Part shown: positions 52,677 through 63,539 of the stretch, one piece after another | How the letters are laid out: each line of letters opens with the position of its first letter | Position numbering within the stretch: position 1 is the first letter of the stretch | Source of the DNA: Amycolatopsis thermoflava N1165 | GTDB lineage: Bacteria; Actinomycetota; Actinomycetes; Mycobacteriales; Pseudonocardiaceae | Length of the DNA: 64,000 bases | Assembly: GCF_000473265.1 (NCBI RefSeq) | Contig: NZ_KI421511.1 | Location: 2,827,560-2,891,559 of the forward strand | Direction of reading: 5' to 3' | Notes under the pieces: generated by a model | Told to the model about the DNA's origin: nothing | The model's database searches: none | What the model saw: the letters and a program-made list of their open reading frames with translations, nothing else | Program-made: the position numbers and the translations under genes

Positions 52677-53894
52677 TCACGCCCGGCTCAGGGCCGGCGC
52701 CAGATCACCCCGCTCCCCCACCACGAAACCGTCCAGCCCCAGCCACGAGGCCATCAACCGCAACTCCCCCGCCAGCTCGGCGGCCACCCGCGGCACTTCG
52801 GCGCCCGGCTCGGCGAACGCGCCCTGCACCCGCAGCACCCCGGCCTCCCGGTCGGCCTTCAGGTCGACCCGCGCCACCAGTTCGCCGTCGAGCAGGAACG
52901 GGAACACGTAGTAGCCGTACACGCGCTTGGGCTCGGGCACGTAGATCTCGATGCGGTACCGGAACCCGAACAGCCGCTCGGTGCGGGCCCGCTCCCAGAT
53001 CAGCGGGTCGAACGGGCACAGCAGCGCCCGGCCCGTCACCTTCCGCGGCATCCGTGCGCCCACCAGGCGGTACGCCGGGCCGCGCCAGCCGCGCACCTCG
53101 ACCTCCTCCAGCACCCCGTCCTCGACCAGCTCGGCCACCGCCCGGCGGCTCGTCTCCGGGCCCAGCCGGTAGTAGTCCCGCAGGTCCGGCTCCGTCGCCA
53201 CGCCCAGCGCCGTCGCCGCGCGGGAGATCAGCTCGCGCGCCCCCTGCTCGGGCGACACGCGCCGCGCCAGGACCTCGGCCGGCACGACCCGCTCGGTCAG
53301 GTCGTACAGCCGCTCGAACCCGCGCCGCGTGCCGGTGGTCAGCTGGCCCAGACCGAACAGCAGCTCGCAGATCTTCTTGACCTCGGACCGCTCCCACCAC
53401 GACCCGGGGCGGCGCGCCGACTCGCCCTCCAGCTCGCGCTCGATGCCGCCCGCCCCGATCGGGCCGAGCTCCTTCACCACCGCCAGCACGTCGTCGACCA
53501 GCGACGGCGAGCGGTCGGCGAGGGGCTGGTAGTTGCGCCACCACCCGGGCCGCTTCGCGCCGGACTGCAACAGCGGCCAGTCCTCGACCGGGATCAGGCT
53601 CGCCTCGTGCGCCCACGTCTCCACCAGCAGCCGCGGCTTGCGGCTGCTGTGCGTCCAGGCGGCCTCGTCGATCAACGCCGGGTCGTAGCTGCCCAGCCGC
53701 GCGAACAGCGGTGCGTAGTGCGCCCGCACCGCGACGTTCACCGAGTCCAGCTGGATCAGCTGCAGCCGCGACAGCGCGCGCTTGAGGTGCCGCCGGGTGG
53801 GTTCGGTGCCGGGCCGCGGGTCGGCGAAACCCTGGGCCGCCAGCGCCGTCCGCCGGGCGGCCGCCACACTCATCGTCTCCATGGTGGTGCTCAT
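52677..53894 (-). CDS. YcaQ-family winged-helix protein (interstrand crosslink repair glycosylase family)
   Basis: 405-residue HTH_42/DUF1006 protein, related to E. coli YcaQ and Streptomyces AlkX, glycosylases that unhook DNA interstrand crosslinks. Recognisable: RRLQLIQLDSVNVAVRAHYAPLFARLGSY type start, a winged-helix centre (VKKICELLFGLGQLTTGTRRGF), and the CPFDPLIWERARTERLFGFRYRIEIYVPEPKRVYGYYVFPFLL block. ATG 53894 (MSTTMETMSV) has two further Met codons at residues 5 and 8 as alternatives. Divergent from a truncated GNAT gene 39 bases away. Confidence 0.9.
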   Translation of the reverse strand: MSTTMETMSVAAARRTALAAQGFADPRPGTEPTRRHLKRALSRLQLIQLDSVNVAVRAHYAPLFARLGSYDPALIDEAAWTHSSRKPRLLVETWAHEASLIPVEDWPLLQSGAKRPGWWRNYQPLADRSPSLVDDVLAVVKELGPIGAGGIERELEGESARRPGSWWERSEVKKICELLFGLGQLTTGTRRGFERLYDLTERVVPAEVLARRVSPEQGARELISRAATALGVATEPDLRDYYRLGPETSRRAVAELVEDGVLEEVEVRGWRGPAYRLVGARMPRKVTGRALLCPFDPLIWERARTERLFGFRYRIEIYVPEPKRVYGYYVFPFLLDGELVARVDLKADREAGVLRVQGAFAEPGAEVPRVAAELAGELRLMASWLGLDGFVVGERGDLAPALSRA

Positions 53895-53933
53895 GGTGCC
53901 AGCACCCACCGACAAAACCGGTAGGTTCCCGGC

Positions 53934-54135
53934 ATGAGCACCGTGTCCGTCCGCGAAGCCGTCGACGCCGACGCCGCGGAGATCGCCCGGATCCAGCGCG
54001 TCACCTGGCGGACCGCCTACCAGGGCGTCCTCAGCGACCGGGCGCTCGCCGAGCTCGACTCCGCGGTCACGGAGGCGCGGTGGGCGGAGGCGATCGGCCA
54101 CCCCGGCTCCCGGATCCACCTCGCCGTCGAAGGTC
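53934..54135 (+). pseudogene. GNAT acetyltransferase, N-terminal fragment truncated at a junction
   Basis: ATG 53934 opens MSTVSVREAVDADAAEIARIQRVTWRTAYQGVLSDRALAEL..., the standard first 60-70 residues of a GNAT protein, ending ...SRIHLAVEG. At about 54135 homology stops; the sequence beyond is the reverse strand of the glycosyltransferase gene. The acetyl-CoA-binding motif is missing, so no activity is expected. The frame closes at 54164 after unrelated residues. Confidence 0.8.
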
Positions 54136-54504
54136 CGGCGAGGAGTTGCGGTAGGCCAGGATGATCGGGAACAGCGCCAGGCAGGTCACGCCGGTCAGCA
54201 GCGGGTAGCCGATCGGCGGCGGGATGATCGCCAACGGGGTGAACAGCACCGCGGAGAACGGCGGGTAGGTGTAGGGCAGCGCGCCGCCGATGGTCGAGAC
54301 GGGTAGCTCCGAGTAGATCGAGTGGCCCTTGAGGAACGTGTCCGCGCCCAGCCGGTAGATGTCGACGTCGGTCGGCCACTTCCGGATGCCGTGCGCGTAG
54401 TACGCGAGCGCGGCGAACAGGCCGACGGCCAGCAGGAGTTCCAAGCCCAGGCGTACCCGCTCGGCGGTACTGCCGTACCTCATCGTCTCGATGACAGCTT
54501 TCAC
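54136..54504 (-). pseudogene. GT87-type membrane mannosyltransferase, N-terminal fragment
   Basis: Start ATG 54504 and MKAVIETMRYGSTAERVRLGLELLLAVGLFAALAYYAHGIRKWPTDVDIYRLGADTFLKGHSIYSE. This is the first helix and Asp-containing loop (TDVDIYRLGA) of actinobacterial GT87 polyprenyl-phosphate-mannose transferases, followed by LPYTYPPFSAVLFTPLAIIPP and two more helices. Homology ends at FPIILAYRNSSP. Family members have about 400 residues or more; about 120 remain. Truncated at the same point as the GNAT fragment. Confidence 0.8.
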
Positions 54505-54606
54505 TCGTTCTCCCAGTCCCGGCCAGGCGTGATCTCACGGAACAGACGCCGCAACGCCTATCTTCGTTGCCCGCGTGATCGATGTTACGAGCGGGTCCCC
54601 CTTGCG

Positions 54607-55089
54607 CTACGCGCGGCTGCGGTCGGTGAACACGATCCAGCGAAGCACGCTGTAGAGGAACACGGCCTCGCACGCGCCGGCGATGATGCGCGCCAGGTGG
54701 TACTGCACGCCCAGCGCGGCCAGGCCCGCCCCGGCGCCGAGGATGAACGCGAAGTAGTTGACCGCCACCGCGATCGCGTAGCGCACGGCCTGGCGCCCGA
54801 CCGGGGCGTGCGAGCGGAAGTTGAAGACGCGGTTGAGCACGAAGCTCAGCGCGAAGGCGCACACGTAGGCCACGGTGATGGCGGCCGGCAGCGGCAGCCC
54901 GGCCACGCCGTGGCCCAGGGTCAGCAGCAGCAGGTCGACGCCGAAGGTGAACCCGTTGATCAGCGCGAAGCCCACGAAGCTGGGCGGGACCAGCATGTTC
55001 AGCCCGAGGGGCAGGTACCGGACGACCGTCGCGCAGAACGACGCGAACCTCTCCACGAGCGACCGCGTCACCCGGATGTCCTGTTGCAC
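54607..55089 (-). CDS. GtrA-family membrane protein
   Basis: 160 residues with four transmembrane helices (FALINGFTFGVDLLLLTLG, AAITVAYVCAFALSFVLNRVFNF, YAIAVAVNYFAFILGAGAGLAAL, and the last near 130-150). The FxxNRxxxF motif is present in FVLNRVFNFRS. GtrA proteins are thought to flip polyprenyl-linked sugars for cell-surface glycosylation. It lies upstream of the truncated GT87 gene on the same strand, so the two probably once formed a glycan-assembly pair. Confidence 0.88.
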   Translation of the reverse strand: MQQDIRVTRSLVERFASFCATVVRYLPLGLNMLVPPSFVGFALINGFTFGVDLLLLTLGHGVAGLPLPAAITVAYVCAFALSFVLNRVFNFRSHAPVGRQAVRYAIAVAVNYFAFILGAGAGLAALGVQYHLARIIAGACEAVFLYSVLRWIVFTDRSRA

Positions 55090-55276
55090 GGCGCCACGGT
55101 GGCAGAAGCGGGTGACGGGAAGGTGAGCGGCCGGTAGTCAACAGGCGGCGGAAAGTGTCGCGGACCCCACGGAGATCACACTTCGGGCTGATATCTTCTT
55201 GTGACCCCCGCCCGTGTGATCCTCCGTCCCCCACGGAGGCGCGCGCCGCCCCGAAGCCCCCCGTCAGGAGGCGCGG

Positions 55277-55798
55277 ATGTTCGCCTGGTTCTGGGTGACG
55301 CTCGGCGTCGCCTTCGGCTCGGCGATCGTGCCCGTGATCAGCGTCGAGGTGTTCGTGCTGGGGCTCGTGGCCAGCGAGCCGGGGCTGCATTGGCTGCTGA
55401 TCGGCGCGGCCGTCTCGATCGGCCAGATCGCCGGCAAACTGCTGTACTACCTGGCCGCGCGCGGGTCGATCAGGCTGCCGCGGTTCCTGCACGACCGCCT
55501 GCACCGCGAGCGCCCGCCCAGCCGCCGCCGCGACCGGTGGCACCAGCGCACGAAGTGGCTGCGCGGCAAGGTGGAGGCCCTGCGCGAGCGCTGCCACCGG
55601 CACCCGCACTGGATGACCGGCACCTACGGGGTCAGCTCGCTGGTCGGGCTCCCCCCGTTCATGGCGACGACGGTGCTGGCGGGCCTGGCCGACATGCGGA
55701 TGTCGACGTTCCTCACGGCGGGCCTGACCGGGCGGTTCATCAGGTACAGCGCGCTGGCCGCGTGCCCGGCGGTGTTCGCGGGCTGGTTCCACCACTGA
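55277..55798 (+). CDS. VTT/YqaA-like small membrane protein
   Basis: 173 residues: two N-terminal helices (FWVTLGVAFGSAIVPVISVEVFVLGLV, LLIGAAVSIGQIAGKLLYYLA), a basic His/Arg-rich cytosolic loop, then YGVSSLVGLPPFMATTVLAGLADMRMSTFLTAGLTGRFIRY, which matches the YqaA/SNARE-associated (VTT/DedA-like) core with its G-x-P-P and Arg positions. Function unknown; the superfamily includes lipid scramblases. ATG 55277 follows CAGGAGG at 55265. A 7-bp hairpin (CCTCCGT/ACGGAGG, 55221-55239) lies in its leader. Confidence 0.78.
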   Translation: MFAWFWVTLGVAFGSAIVPVISVEVFVLGLVASEPGLHWLLIGAAVSIGQIAGKLLYYLAARGSIRLPRFLHDRLHRERPPSRRRDRWHQRTKWLRGKVEALRERCHRHPHWMTGTYGVSSLVGLPPFMATTVLAGLADMRMSTFLTAGLTGRFIRYSALAACPAVFAGWFHH

Positions 55799-55942
55799 GC
55801 TCGGGCTGCCGCGGGATCCGGAACAGCCCGTCGGAGGCGTCCACCACGACGGTCAGGGACTCGCCGACGAGCACCGTGGCCGCCAGCTCGCCGGCCAGGG
55901 CGAGCACGACGATCACCGCGGTGATCCGACAAAGTGGACCGC

Positions 55943-56905
55943 ATGAGATACCGGCTTTTCGGGCGCACCGGGCTGCGCGTGGCGGAGATGTTCCTCGGGG
56001 CGATGGCGCTGCAGGAACCCGACGAGGCGCGGCGGGTGGTCAAGGCCTACGCCGACGCCGGGGGCAACGTGATCGACACGGCCTCGGCGTACGCGGAGAG
56101 CGAGAGCGTGCTGGGCGAGGTGCTGACGGATCGCGACCGGTTCGTGCTGGCGACCAAGTACACGCTGACGCGGGACCCGCACGACCCGAACGCCGGGGGC
56201 AGCCACCGCAAGAACCTGGTCGCGTCGCTGGAGCGCAGCCTGCGGCGGTTGCGCACCGACTACGTCGACATCCTGTGGGTGCACACGTGGGACCCGCACA
56301 CGCCGGTCGCCGAGACGTTGCGTGCGCTGGACGACCTGGTCCGGGCCGGGAAGGTCAGGTACCTCGGGGTGTCCGACACGCCCGCGTGGGTGGTGAGCCG
56401 GGCGGACGTGCTGGCGGAGTGGCGCGGGTGGACGCCGTTCGCGGGCGTGCAGGTGCCCTACAGCCTCCTGAACCGCGACATCGAGCGCGACGTGCTGCCG
56501 ATGGCCGAGCAGCTGGGGCTGACCGTGGCGGCGTGGGGCGTCCTGGAGCACGGCGCGCTGACCGGGTCCAGCCGGGTCGGTTCGCCGTCGCCGGAGCAGC
56601 AGCGGGTGGCGGCCGCGGTGCGCGCGGTGGCGGACGAGCTGGGTGTCACGCCGGCGCAGGTGGCGATCGCGTGGTCGCGGGCGCGGTCGTCGGTCGTGCA
56701 CCCGCTGATCGGGTTCCGCACGGCGGACCGGGTCGCGGAGACCGTCGCCGCGCTGGACGTGACGCTGCCCCCGGAGGCGGTGGCGAAGCTGGAGGCGGCG
56801 GCGCCGTTCGAGCCGGGCCCGTTCGCCGACTTCGTGAACCGGTCGGCGGCCAGCGCGGGGGTGTTCGGCCACGGCGAGGTGGTGGGGCGTCAGCTGCGGG
56901 AGTGA
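55943..56905 (+). CDS. aldo/keto reductase
   Basis: 320-residue (alpha/beta)8 NADPH-dependent reductase. The catalytic tetrad can be followed: Asp in NVIDTASAYAESESVLGE, Tyr in the same segment, Lys in VLATKYTLTRD and His in VDILWVHTWDPHTP. The KVRYLGVSDTPAWVVS and IAWSRARSSVVHPLIGFRT segments place it with the yhdN/pyridoxal-reductase-like group. ATG 55943 is preferred to GTG 55934, 3 codons upstream. It overlaps the convergent small gene at 56890 by 16 bases. Substrate unknown. Confidence 0.93.
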   Translation: MRYRLFGRTGLRVAEMFLGAMALQEPDEARRVVKAYADAGGNVIDTASAYAESESVLGEVLTDRDRFVLATKYTLTRDPHDPNAGGSHRKNLVASLERSLRRLRTDYVDILWVHTWDPHTPVAETLRALDDLVRAGKVRYLGVSDTPAWVVSRADVLAEWRGWTPFAGVQVPYSLLNRDIERDVLPMAEQLGLTVAAWGVLEHGALTGSSRVGSPSPEQQRVAAAVRAVADELGVTPAQVAIAWSRARSSVVHPLIGFRTADRVAETVAALDVTLPPEAVAKLEAAAPFEPGPFADFVNRSAASAGVFGHGEVVGRQLRE

Positions 56906-57126
56906 AGCGGTTCGGCGATGGCGGCGACGGTCCAGTACACCGGCTCCGGCGCCTCCTCGGGCGGCAGGCCGAGGATCCACGCCAGCAGGTCCGAGGCCTG
57001 GGCGTGCGTGTCGATCAGCCCCCGCTGGTTGAGGTGGACACCGGCGTCGGCTTCGTAGCCGTGGCACAGCCAGGAGTGCAGGCTCATCAGACCGAACTCG
57101 ACACCGATGATCTCGAAGCCGCGCAT
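56890..57126 (-). CDS. small conserved hypothetical protein
   Basis: 78 residues, MRGFEIIGVEFGLMSLHSWLCHG ... LIDTHAQASDLLAWILGLPPEEAPEPVYWTVAAIAEP. The composition is protein-like and the style resembles short actinobacterial hypothetical proteins, but no family can be named. ATG 57126 is preferred because upstream in-frame residues are Arg-rich shadow sequence. It is divergent from the next small gene and overlaps the aldo/keto reductase end by 16 bases. Confidence 0.55.
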   Translation of the reverse strand: MRGFEIIGVEFGLMSLHSWLCHGYEADAGVHLNQRGLIDTHAQASDLLAWILGLPPEEAPEPVYWTVAAIAEPLHSRS

Positions 57127-57150
57127 GCCGGCGCACACCGTGCTGCACGG

Positions 57151-57444
57151 GTGCCGATCGCGTTCCCCTTGCCTGAGCCGGCGGCGCCGTTGGTGCACGA
57201 GGTGACCATCCGCGGACACGACGGCTTCCGGCCGGCCACCCGCGTGCTGACCGGCGTTCCGGACAAGAACGATGTGGACCTGCGGGAAGCGGACGGCGCG
57301 CTACGGGTGATGCTGCGCTCGGCCCACGGCCCATGGCTCTACCGGCTCGACACCCTCAACCTCGCCTACCGGGCAGGCCCGGATCCGGAGATCTTCCTCG
57401 GAACCCCCACCCGCCGCGTCGACGAACGCGCCGCGCTGCGGTAG
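57151..57444 (+). CDS. small hypothetical protein
   Basis: 97 residues, GTG start: VPIAFPLPEPAAPLVHEVTIRG, ATRVLTGVPDKNDVDLREADGALRVML and ...LYRLDTLNLAYRAGPDPEIFLG. Moderately protein-like with alternating beta-type strands; no family recognised. It lies back to back with the 78-residue gene (24 bases between starts), so they may share a promoter region. Also possible as a remnant of a larger gene. Confidence 0.45.
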   Translation: MPIAFPLPEPAAPLVHEVTIRGHDGFRPATRVLTGVPDKNDVDLREADGALRVMLRSAHGPWLYRLDTLNLAYRAGPDPEIFLGTPTRRVDERAALR

Positions 57445-57512
57445 GAAACGCGGGCGCTGCGCGCCGCCTCCCCCGCCAGGTCCTACGCATCACAGCGCAG
57501 GCACGGCACCAC

Positions 57513-60090
<2,578 letters not shown>

Positions 60091-60117
60091 CGAATCCCAA
60101 CACTCGTGCGGGAACAC

Positions 60118-60155
60118 GGAAAACGGCCCGCCCCGCCCGGGGACGGGCCGTTTCC
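60118..60155 (-). terminator. hairpin between pnp and the M16 peptidase gene
   Basis: Right arm GGGGACGGGCCGTTTCC (60139-60155) pairs with GGAAAACGGCCCGCCCC (60118-60134), giving about 15 pairs with one bulged A and one mismatch over a 4-nt loop. It follows the pnp stop by 17 bases and precedes the peptidase start by 27, so it is a terminator with read-through, or an RNA-processing signal, within the operon. Confidence 0.75.
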
Positions 60156-60171
60156 CGGCTACCGCTTCGTC

Positions 60172-62433
60172 CTACTTGGCGTCGGCCTCGGCGCCCTCGG
60201 CGGGGGCGTCCTCAGCCTTCTTCTCGCCCTCCTCCTCGTCCTTGACGAGGACCAGGCTGATCTTGCCGCGGTTGTCGATGTCGGCGATCTCGACGCGGAG
60301 CTTGTCGCCCACGTTGACCACGTCCTCGACCTTGCCGATGCGCTTGCCGTTGCCCAGCTTCGAGATGTGGATCAGGCCGTCCTTGCCCGGCAGCAGCGAG
60401 ACGAACGCGCCGAACGCGGCCGTCTTCACCACGGTGCCCAGGAAGCGCTCGCCCACCTTCGGCAGCTGCGGGTTCGCGATGGCGTTGATCTTGCTGATCG
60501 CGGCCTCCGCGGACGGGCCGTCGGCCGCGCCCACGTAGATCGTGCCGTCGTCCTCGATCGAGATGTCGGCGCCGGTCTCCTCGGTGATCGAGTTGATCAT
60601 CTTGCCCTTCGGCCCGATGACCTCGCCGATCTTGTCGACCGGGATCTTCACGCTCGTGACGCGCGGGGCGTACGGGCTCATCTCGTCCGGGGAGTCGATG
60701 GCCTCGGCCAGCACGTCGAGGATGGTCAGCCGGGCGTCCTTGGCCTGGTTCAGCGCGCCCGCCAGGACGTCCGACGGGATGCCGTCGAGCTTGGTGTCCA
60801 GCTGCAGCGCGGTGATGAAGTCCTTGGTGCCTGCGACCTTGAAGTCCATGTCGCCGAAGGCGTCCTCGGCGCCGAGGATGTCGGTCAGCGCGACGTAGCG
60901 CGTCTCGCCGTCGACCTCGTCGGACACCAGGCCCATCGCGATGCCCGCGACCGGCGCCTTCAGCGGCACGCCGGCGTTGAGCAGCGACATGGTCGAGGCG
61001 CACACCGAGCCCATCGAGGTGGACCCGTTCGAGCCCAGCGCCTCCGACACCTGACGGATGGCGTAGGGGAACTCGTCCCGCTTCGGCAGCACCGGCACCA
61101 GCGCGCGCTCGGCCAGCATGCCGTGGCCGATCTCGCGCCGCTTGGGCGAGCCCACGCGGCCGGTCTCGCCGGTGGAGAACGGCGGGAAGTTGTAGTGGTG
61201 CAGGTACCGCTTCGTCGTCTCCGGCGACAGCGAGTCGATCTGCTGCTCCATGCGCAGCATGTTCAGCGTGGTGACGCCCAGGATCTGGGTCTCGCCGCGC
61301 TCGAACAGCGCCGAACCGTGCGCCCGCGGGATGATCGCGACCTCGGCCGCCAGCTGGCGGATGTCGGTGAGACCGCGGCCGTCGATGCGGACCTTGTCGC
61401 GCAGGATGCGCTGGCGGATCAGCTTCTTGGTCAGCGCCCGGAACGCGGCGCCGATCTCCTTGTCGCGGCCCTCGAAGGCCTCGCCCTCGCCGAGGCCGAC
61501 CTTGGCCAGCACGGCGGCCTTGACCTCGTCGGTGGCGTTCTCGCGGTCCTGCTTGCCGGCGATGGTCAGCGCCTTGGCCAGGTCCTCGGTCGCGATCGCG
61601 GCGACCGCGTCGTAGGCGTCCTGCTGGTAGGCGGGGAACACCGGGAAGTCGCCGGTCGGCTTGGCGGCCGCGTCGGCGAGCTTCTGCTGCGCCTCGCACA
61701 GCACGCGGATGAACGGCTTGGCGGCGGCCAGGCCCTCGGCCACGGCCTGCTCGGTCGGCGCCGGGGCGCCGCCCGCGATCAGGTCGAGCGTGTTCTCGGT
61801 GCCCTCGGCCTCGACCATCATGATCGCGACGTCAGAGTCACTGTCACCGACGACACGGCCTGCGACGACCATGTTGAAGGTCGCCTTCTCCAGCTGCGAC
61901 CAGGTCGGGAACGCGACCCACTGTCCCTCGATCAGCGCGACGCGGACGCCGCCGATCGGGCCGGAGAACGGCAGGCCGCCGATCTGGGTCGAGGCCGACG
62001 CGGCGTTGATCGCCAGCACGTCGTAGGGGTCCTCGGGGTGCAGGCTCTGCACCGTGACGACGATCTGGATCTCGTTGCGCAGGCCGTCGGCGAAGGACGG
62101 GCGCAGCGGCCGGTCGATGAGGCGGCAGGTCAGGATCGCGTCGGTGGAGGGACGGCCCTCGCGGCGGAAGAACGCGCCCGGGATCCGGCCCGCGGCGTAC
62201 ATCCGCTCCTCGACGTCCACTGTCAGCGGGAAGAAGTCGAAGTGCTCCTTCGGCTGCTTGGAGGCGGTGGTCGCCGACAGCAGCATCGTCTCTTCGTCCA
62301 GGTAGGCGACGACAGCGCCGGCGGCCTGCCGGGCGAGCCTGCCCGTCTCGAAGCGGATCGTGCGCGTGCCGTACTTGCCGTTGTCGATGACGGCCTCGGC
62401 CTCGTGCACGACGGGTCCGCTTGCTTCGGTCAT
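60172..62433 (-). CDS. pnp: polyribonucleotide nucleotidyltransferase (PNPase)
   Basis: 753-residue 3'-5' phosphorolytic exoribonuclease (GpsI in actinobacteria, also linked to ppGpp-type synthesis). Order: first RNase PH domain ([68 protein letters not shown]), helical linker, second RNase PH domain with the catalytic region ([28 protein letters not shown]), KH domain ([30 protein letters not shown]) and S1 domain ([30 protein letters not shown]). An acidic tail ends it. ATG 62433 fits the family. rpsO lies 215 bases upstream, the classical rpsO-pnp pair. Confidence 0.97.
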   Translation of the reverse strand: MTEASGPVVHEAEAVIDNGKYGTRTIRFETGRLARQAAGAVVAYLDEETMLLSATTASKQPKEHFDFFPLTVDVEERMYAAGRIPGAFFRREGRPSTDAILTCRLIDRPLRPSFADGLRNEIQIVVTVQSLHPEDPYDVLAINAASASTQIGGLPFSGPIGGVRVALIEGQWVAFPTWSQLEKATFNMVVAGRVVGDSDSDVAIMMVEAEGTENTLDLIAGGAPAPTEQAVAEGLAAAKPFIRVLCEAQQKLADAAAKPTGDFPVFPAYQQDAYDAVAAIATEDLAKALTIAGKQDRENATDEVKAAVLAKVGLGEGEAFEGRDKEIGAAFRALTKKLIRQRILRDKVRIDGRGLTDIRQLAAEVAIIPRAHGSALFERGETQILGVTTLNMLRMEQQIDSLSPETTKRYLHHYNFPPFSTGETGRVGSPKRREIGHGMLAERALVPVLPKRDEFPYAIRQVSEALGSNGSTSMGSVCASTMSLLNAGVPLKAPVAGIAMGLVSDEVDGETRYVALTDILGAEDAFGDMDFKVAGTKDFITALQLDTKLDGIPSDVLAGALNQAKDARLTILDVLAEAIDSPDEMSPYAPRVTSVKIPVDKIGEVIGPKGKMINSITEETGADISIEDDGTIYVGAADGPSAEAAISKINAIANPQLPKVGERFLGTVVKTAAFGAFVSLLPGKDGLIHISKLGNGKRIGKVEDVVNVGDKLRVEIADIDNRGKISLVLVKDEEEGEKKAEDAPAEGAEADAK

Positions 62434-62468
62434 GTGTAGTTGACTCCTCGTTCGTTCGGGCAGCAGAG

Positions 62469-62488
62469 CGCCCCGCCCGTGCGGGGCG
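62469..62488 (-). promoter_or_regulatory. hairpin in the pnp leader
   Basis: CGCCCCGC/GCGGGGCG, 8-bp perfect stem with a 4-nt loop, 36 bases upstream of the pnp start on the minus strand. PNPase is known in E. coli to autoregulate through a leader hairpin cleaved by RNase III; a similar role is possible here but inferred. Confidence 0.5.
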
Positions 62489-62608
62489 GCGTCCGAGGAA
62501 CGAGCCGGTCTTCGATCGAAGCCAACGGGACTCTCCCGTAAGCCACTACCGAGGACCGGCGTCCTTGCCCTCGAGCGCCTGCCCTTCCTCTTTCTTACTT
62601 CGTATGGA

Positions 62609-62642
62609 CCGAGGGGGAGCGACCGTGGTCACTCCCCCTCGG
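62609..62642 (-). terminator. rpsO terminator
   Basis: CCGAGGGGGAG pairs with CTCCCCCTCGG (11 bp) and, after one mismatch, three more pairs close a 4-nt loop. It starts 7 bases after the rpsO stop on the minus strand. The downstream CTTTCTTACTTCG (plus strand, 62588-62602) is purine-rich on the minus strand, so it is not a U-tract terminator. Confidence 0.85.
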
Positions 62643-62648
62643 ATCACG

Positions 62649-62918
62649 TCATCGGCGCAAGCCGAGTCGCTGGATCAGCGACCGGTAGCGTTCGATGTCC
62701 ACCTTCATCACGTAGTTGAGCAGCCGGCGACGACGGCCGACCAGCAGCAACAGGCCGCGACGGGAGTGGTGGTCGTGCTTGTGCACCTTGAGATGCTCGG
62801 TGAGACCGATGATCCGCTTGGTGAGCAGCGCGACCTGGGCCTCCGGGGACCCGGTGTCGGACTCGTGCAGACCGTACTCGGTCAGAATCGACTTCTTCTC
62901 GTCGGTGGACAGCGCCAC
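62649..62918 (-). CDS. rpsO: 30S ribosomal protein S15
   Basis: 89 residues, full length: [70 protein letters not shown]. The [17 protein letters not shown] and [10 protein letters not shown] blocks bind 16S rRNA helix 22 and initiate central-domain assembly. GGAGAG is placed properly before ATG 62918. Followed by a strong terminator, then pnp, as in most bacteria. Confidence 0.98.
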   Translation of the reverse strand: MALSTDEKKSILTEYGLHESDTGSPEAQVALLTKRIIGLTEHLKVHKHDHHSRRGLLLLVGRRRRLLNYVMKVDIERYRSLIQRLGLRR

Positions 62919-63032
62919 TGAGTTCTCTCCTCTGTGTTGTTCTGTGCCGTGAGGCCCGCTGGACGCGGGTAGTCGGTCGAGGCCGCCACGGACTGCAGCC
63001 GGACCCGGTGGTTCAGGGTATCAGGGAGCGCA

Positions 63033-63536
63033 CTACCTGGCCTGCTGGGACAGCGGGAACCGCTCGACCACGACGTATCGCACGCCGTCGGCGCTCCGCT
63101 GCGACCGCATCAGCACCGCCTCCGCGGCCGTCCACATCTCGCTGCGGTAGCCGGACAGCCGCCGCTCCAGCTCCGCCGGCACCCGCTCGCGCGTGCGCGC
63201 CAGGGTCAGGTGCGGCAGGTACGCGCGGCCCTCCTCGCCCGCCCCGGCGGCGAGAGCGAGCTCGGTGATCCCCTCGCCGTACACCCCGAGGTAGAGGACC
63301 CGGGTGAACGTGCCCGCACCTTCCAACCAGATCCGCGGCGCCGGCATTCCCGCCAGCCGCGGCCGCAGCCAGTCCGCCCGCGCGGCGGCGTCGTCCTCGC
63401 CGTAGAACCCCAGCGTGACGTGCCAGTTCTCCGGCGAACTCCACCGCACGCCGTCCAGCCGCGGCAGCCCGGCGACCTCGGCGGTCAGGGTCTCGACCAC
63501 GGCGGCGGGCGGCAGGACCGCCGAGAACAGCACCAC
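63033..63536 (-). CDS. thpR: RNA 2',3'-cyclic phosphodiesterase (2'-5' RNA ligase-like, ThpR)
   Basis: 167-residue 2H phosphoesterase. Both HxTx motifs are present: HVTLGF (near residue 39) and HLTLAR (near residue 108), the symmetric catalytic histidines. The family opens 2',3'-cyclic phosphates on RNA ends in vitro; the cellular substrate is uncertain. GTG 63536 begins MVLFSAVLPPAAVV, the standard first strand. It sits 3 bases after the XRE regulator gene, with which it is likely co-transcribed. Confidence 0.9.
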   Translation of the reverse strand: MVLFSAVLPPAAVVETLTAEVAGLPRLDGVRWSSPENWHVTLGFYGEDDAAARADWLRPRLAGMPAPRIWLEGAGTFTRVLYLGVYGEGITELALAAGAGEEGRAYLPHLTLARTRERVPAELERRLSGYRSEMWTAAEAVLMRSQRSADGVRYVVVERFPLSQQAR

Positions 63537-63539
63537 TGC

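Noticed and set aside
55800-55935. Minus-strand peptide AVIVVLALAGELAATVLVGE... recalling a cation-diffusion-facilitator helix
   Set aside because: Only about 45 codons, no clear start or continuation; too short to call even as a remnant.
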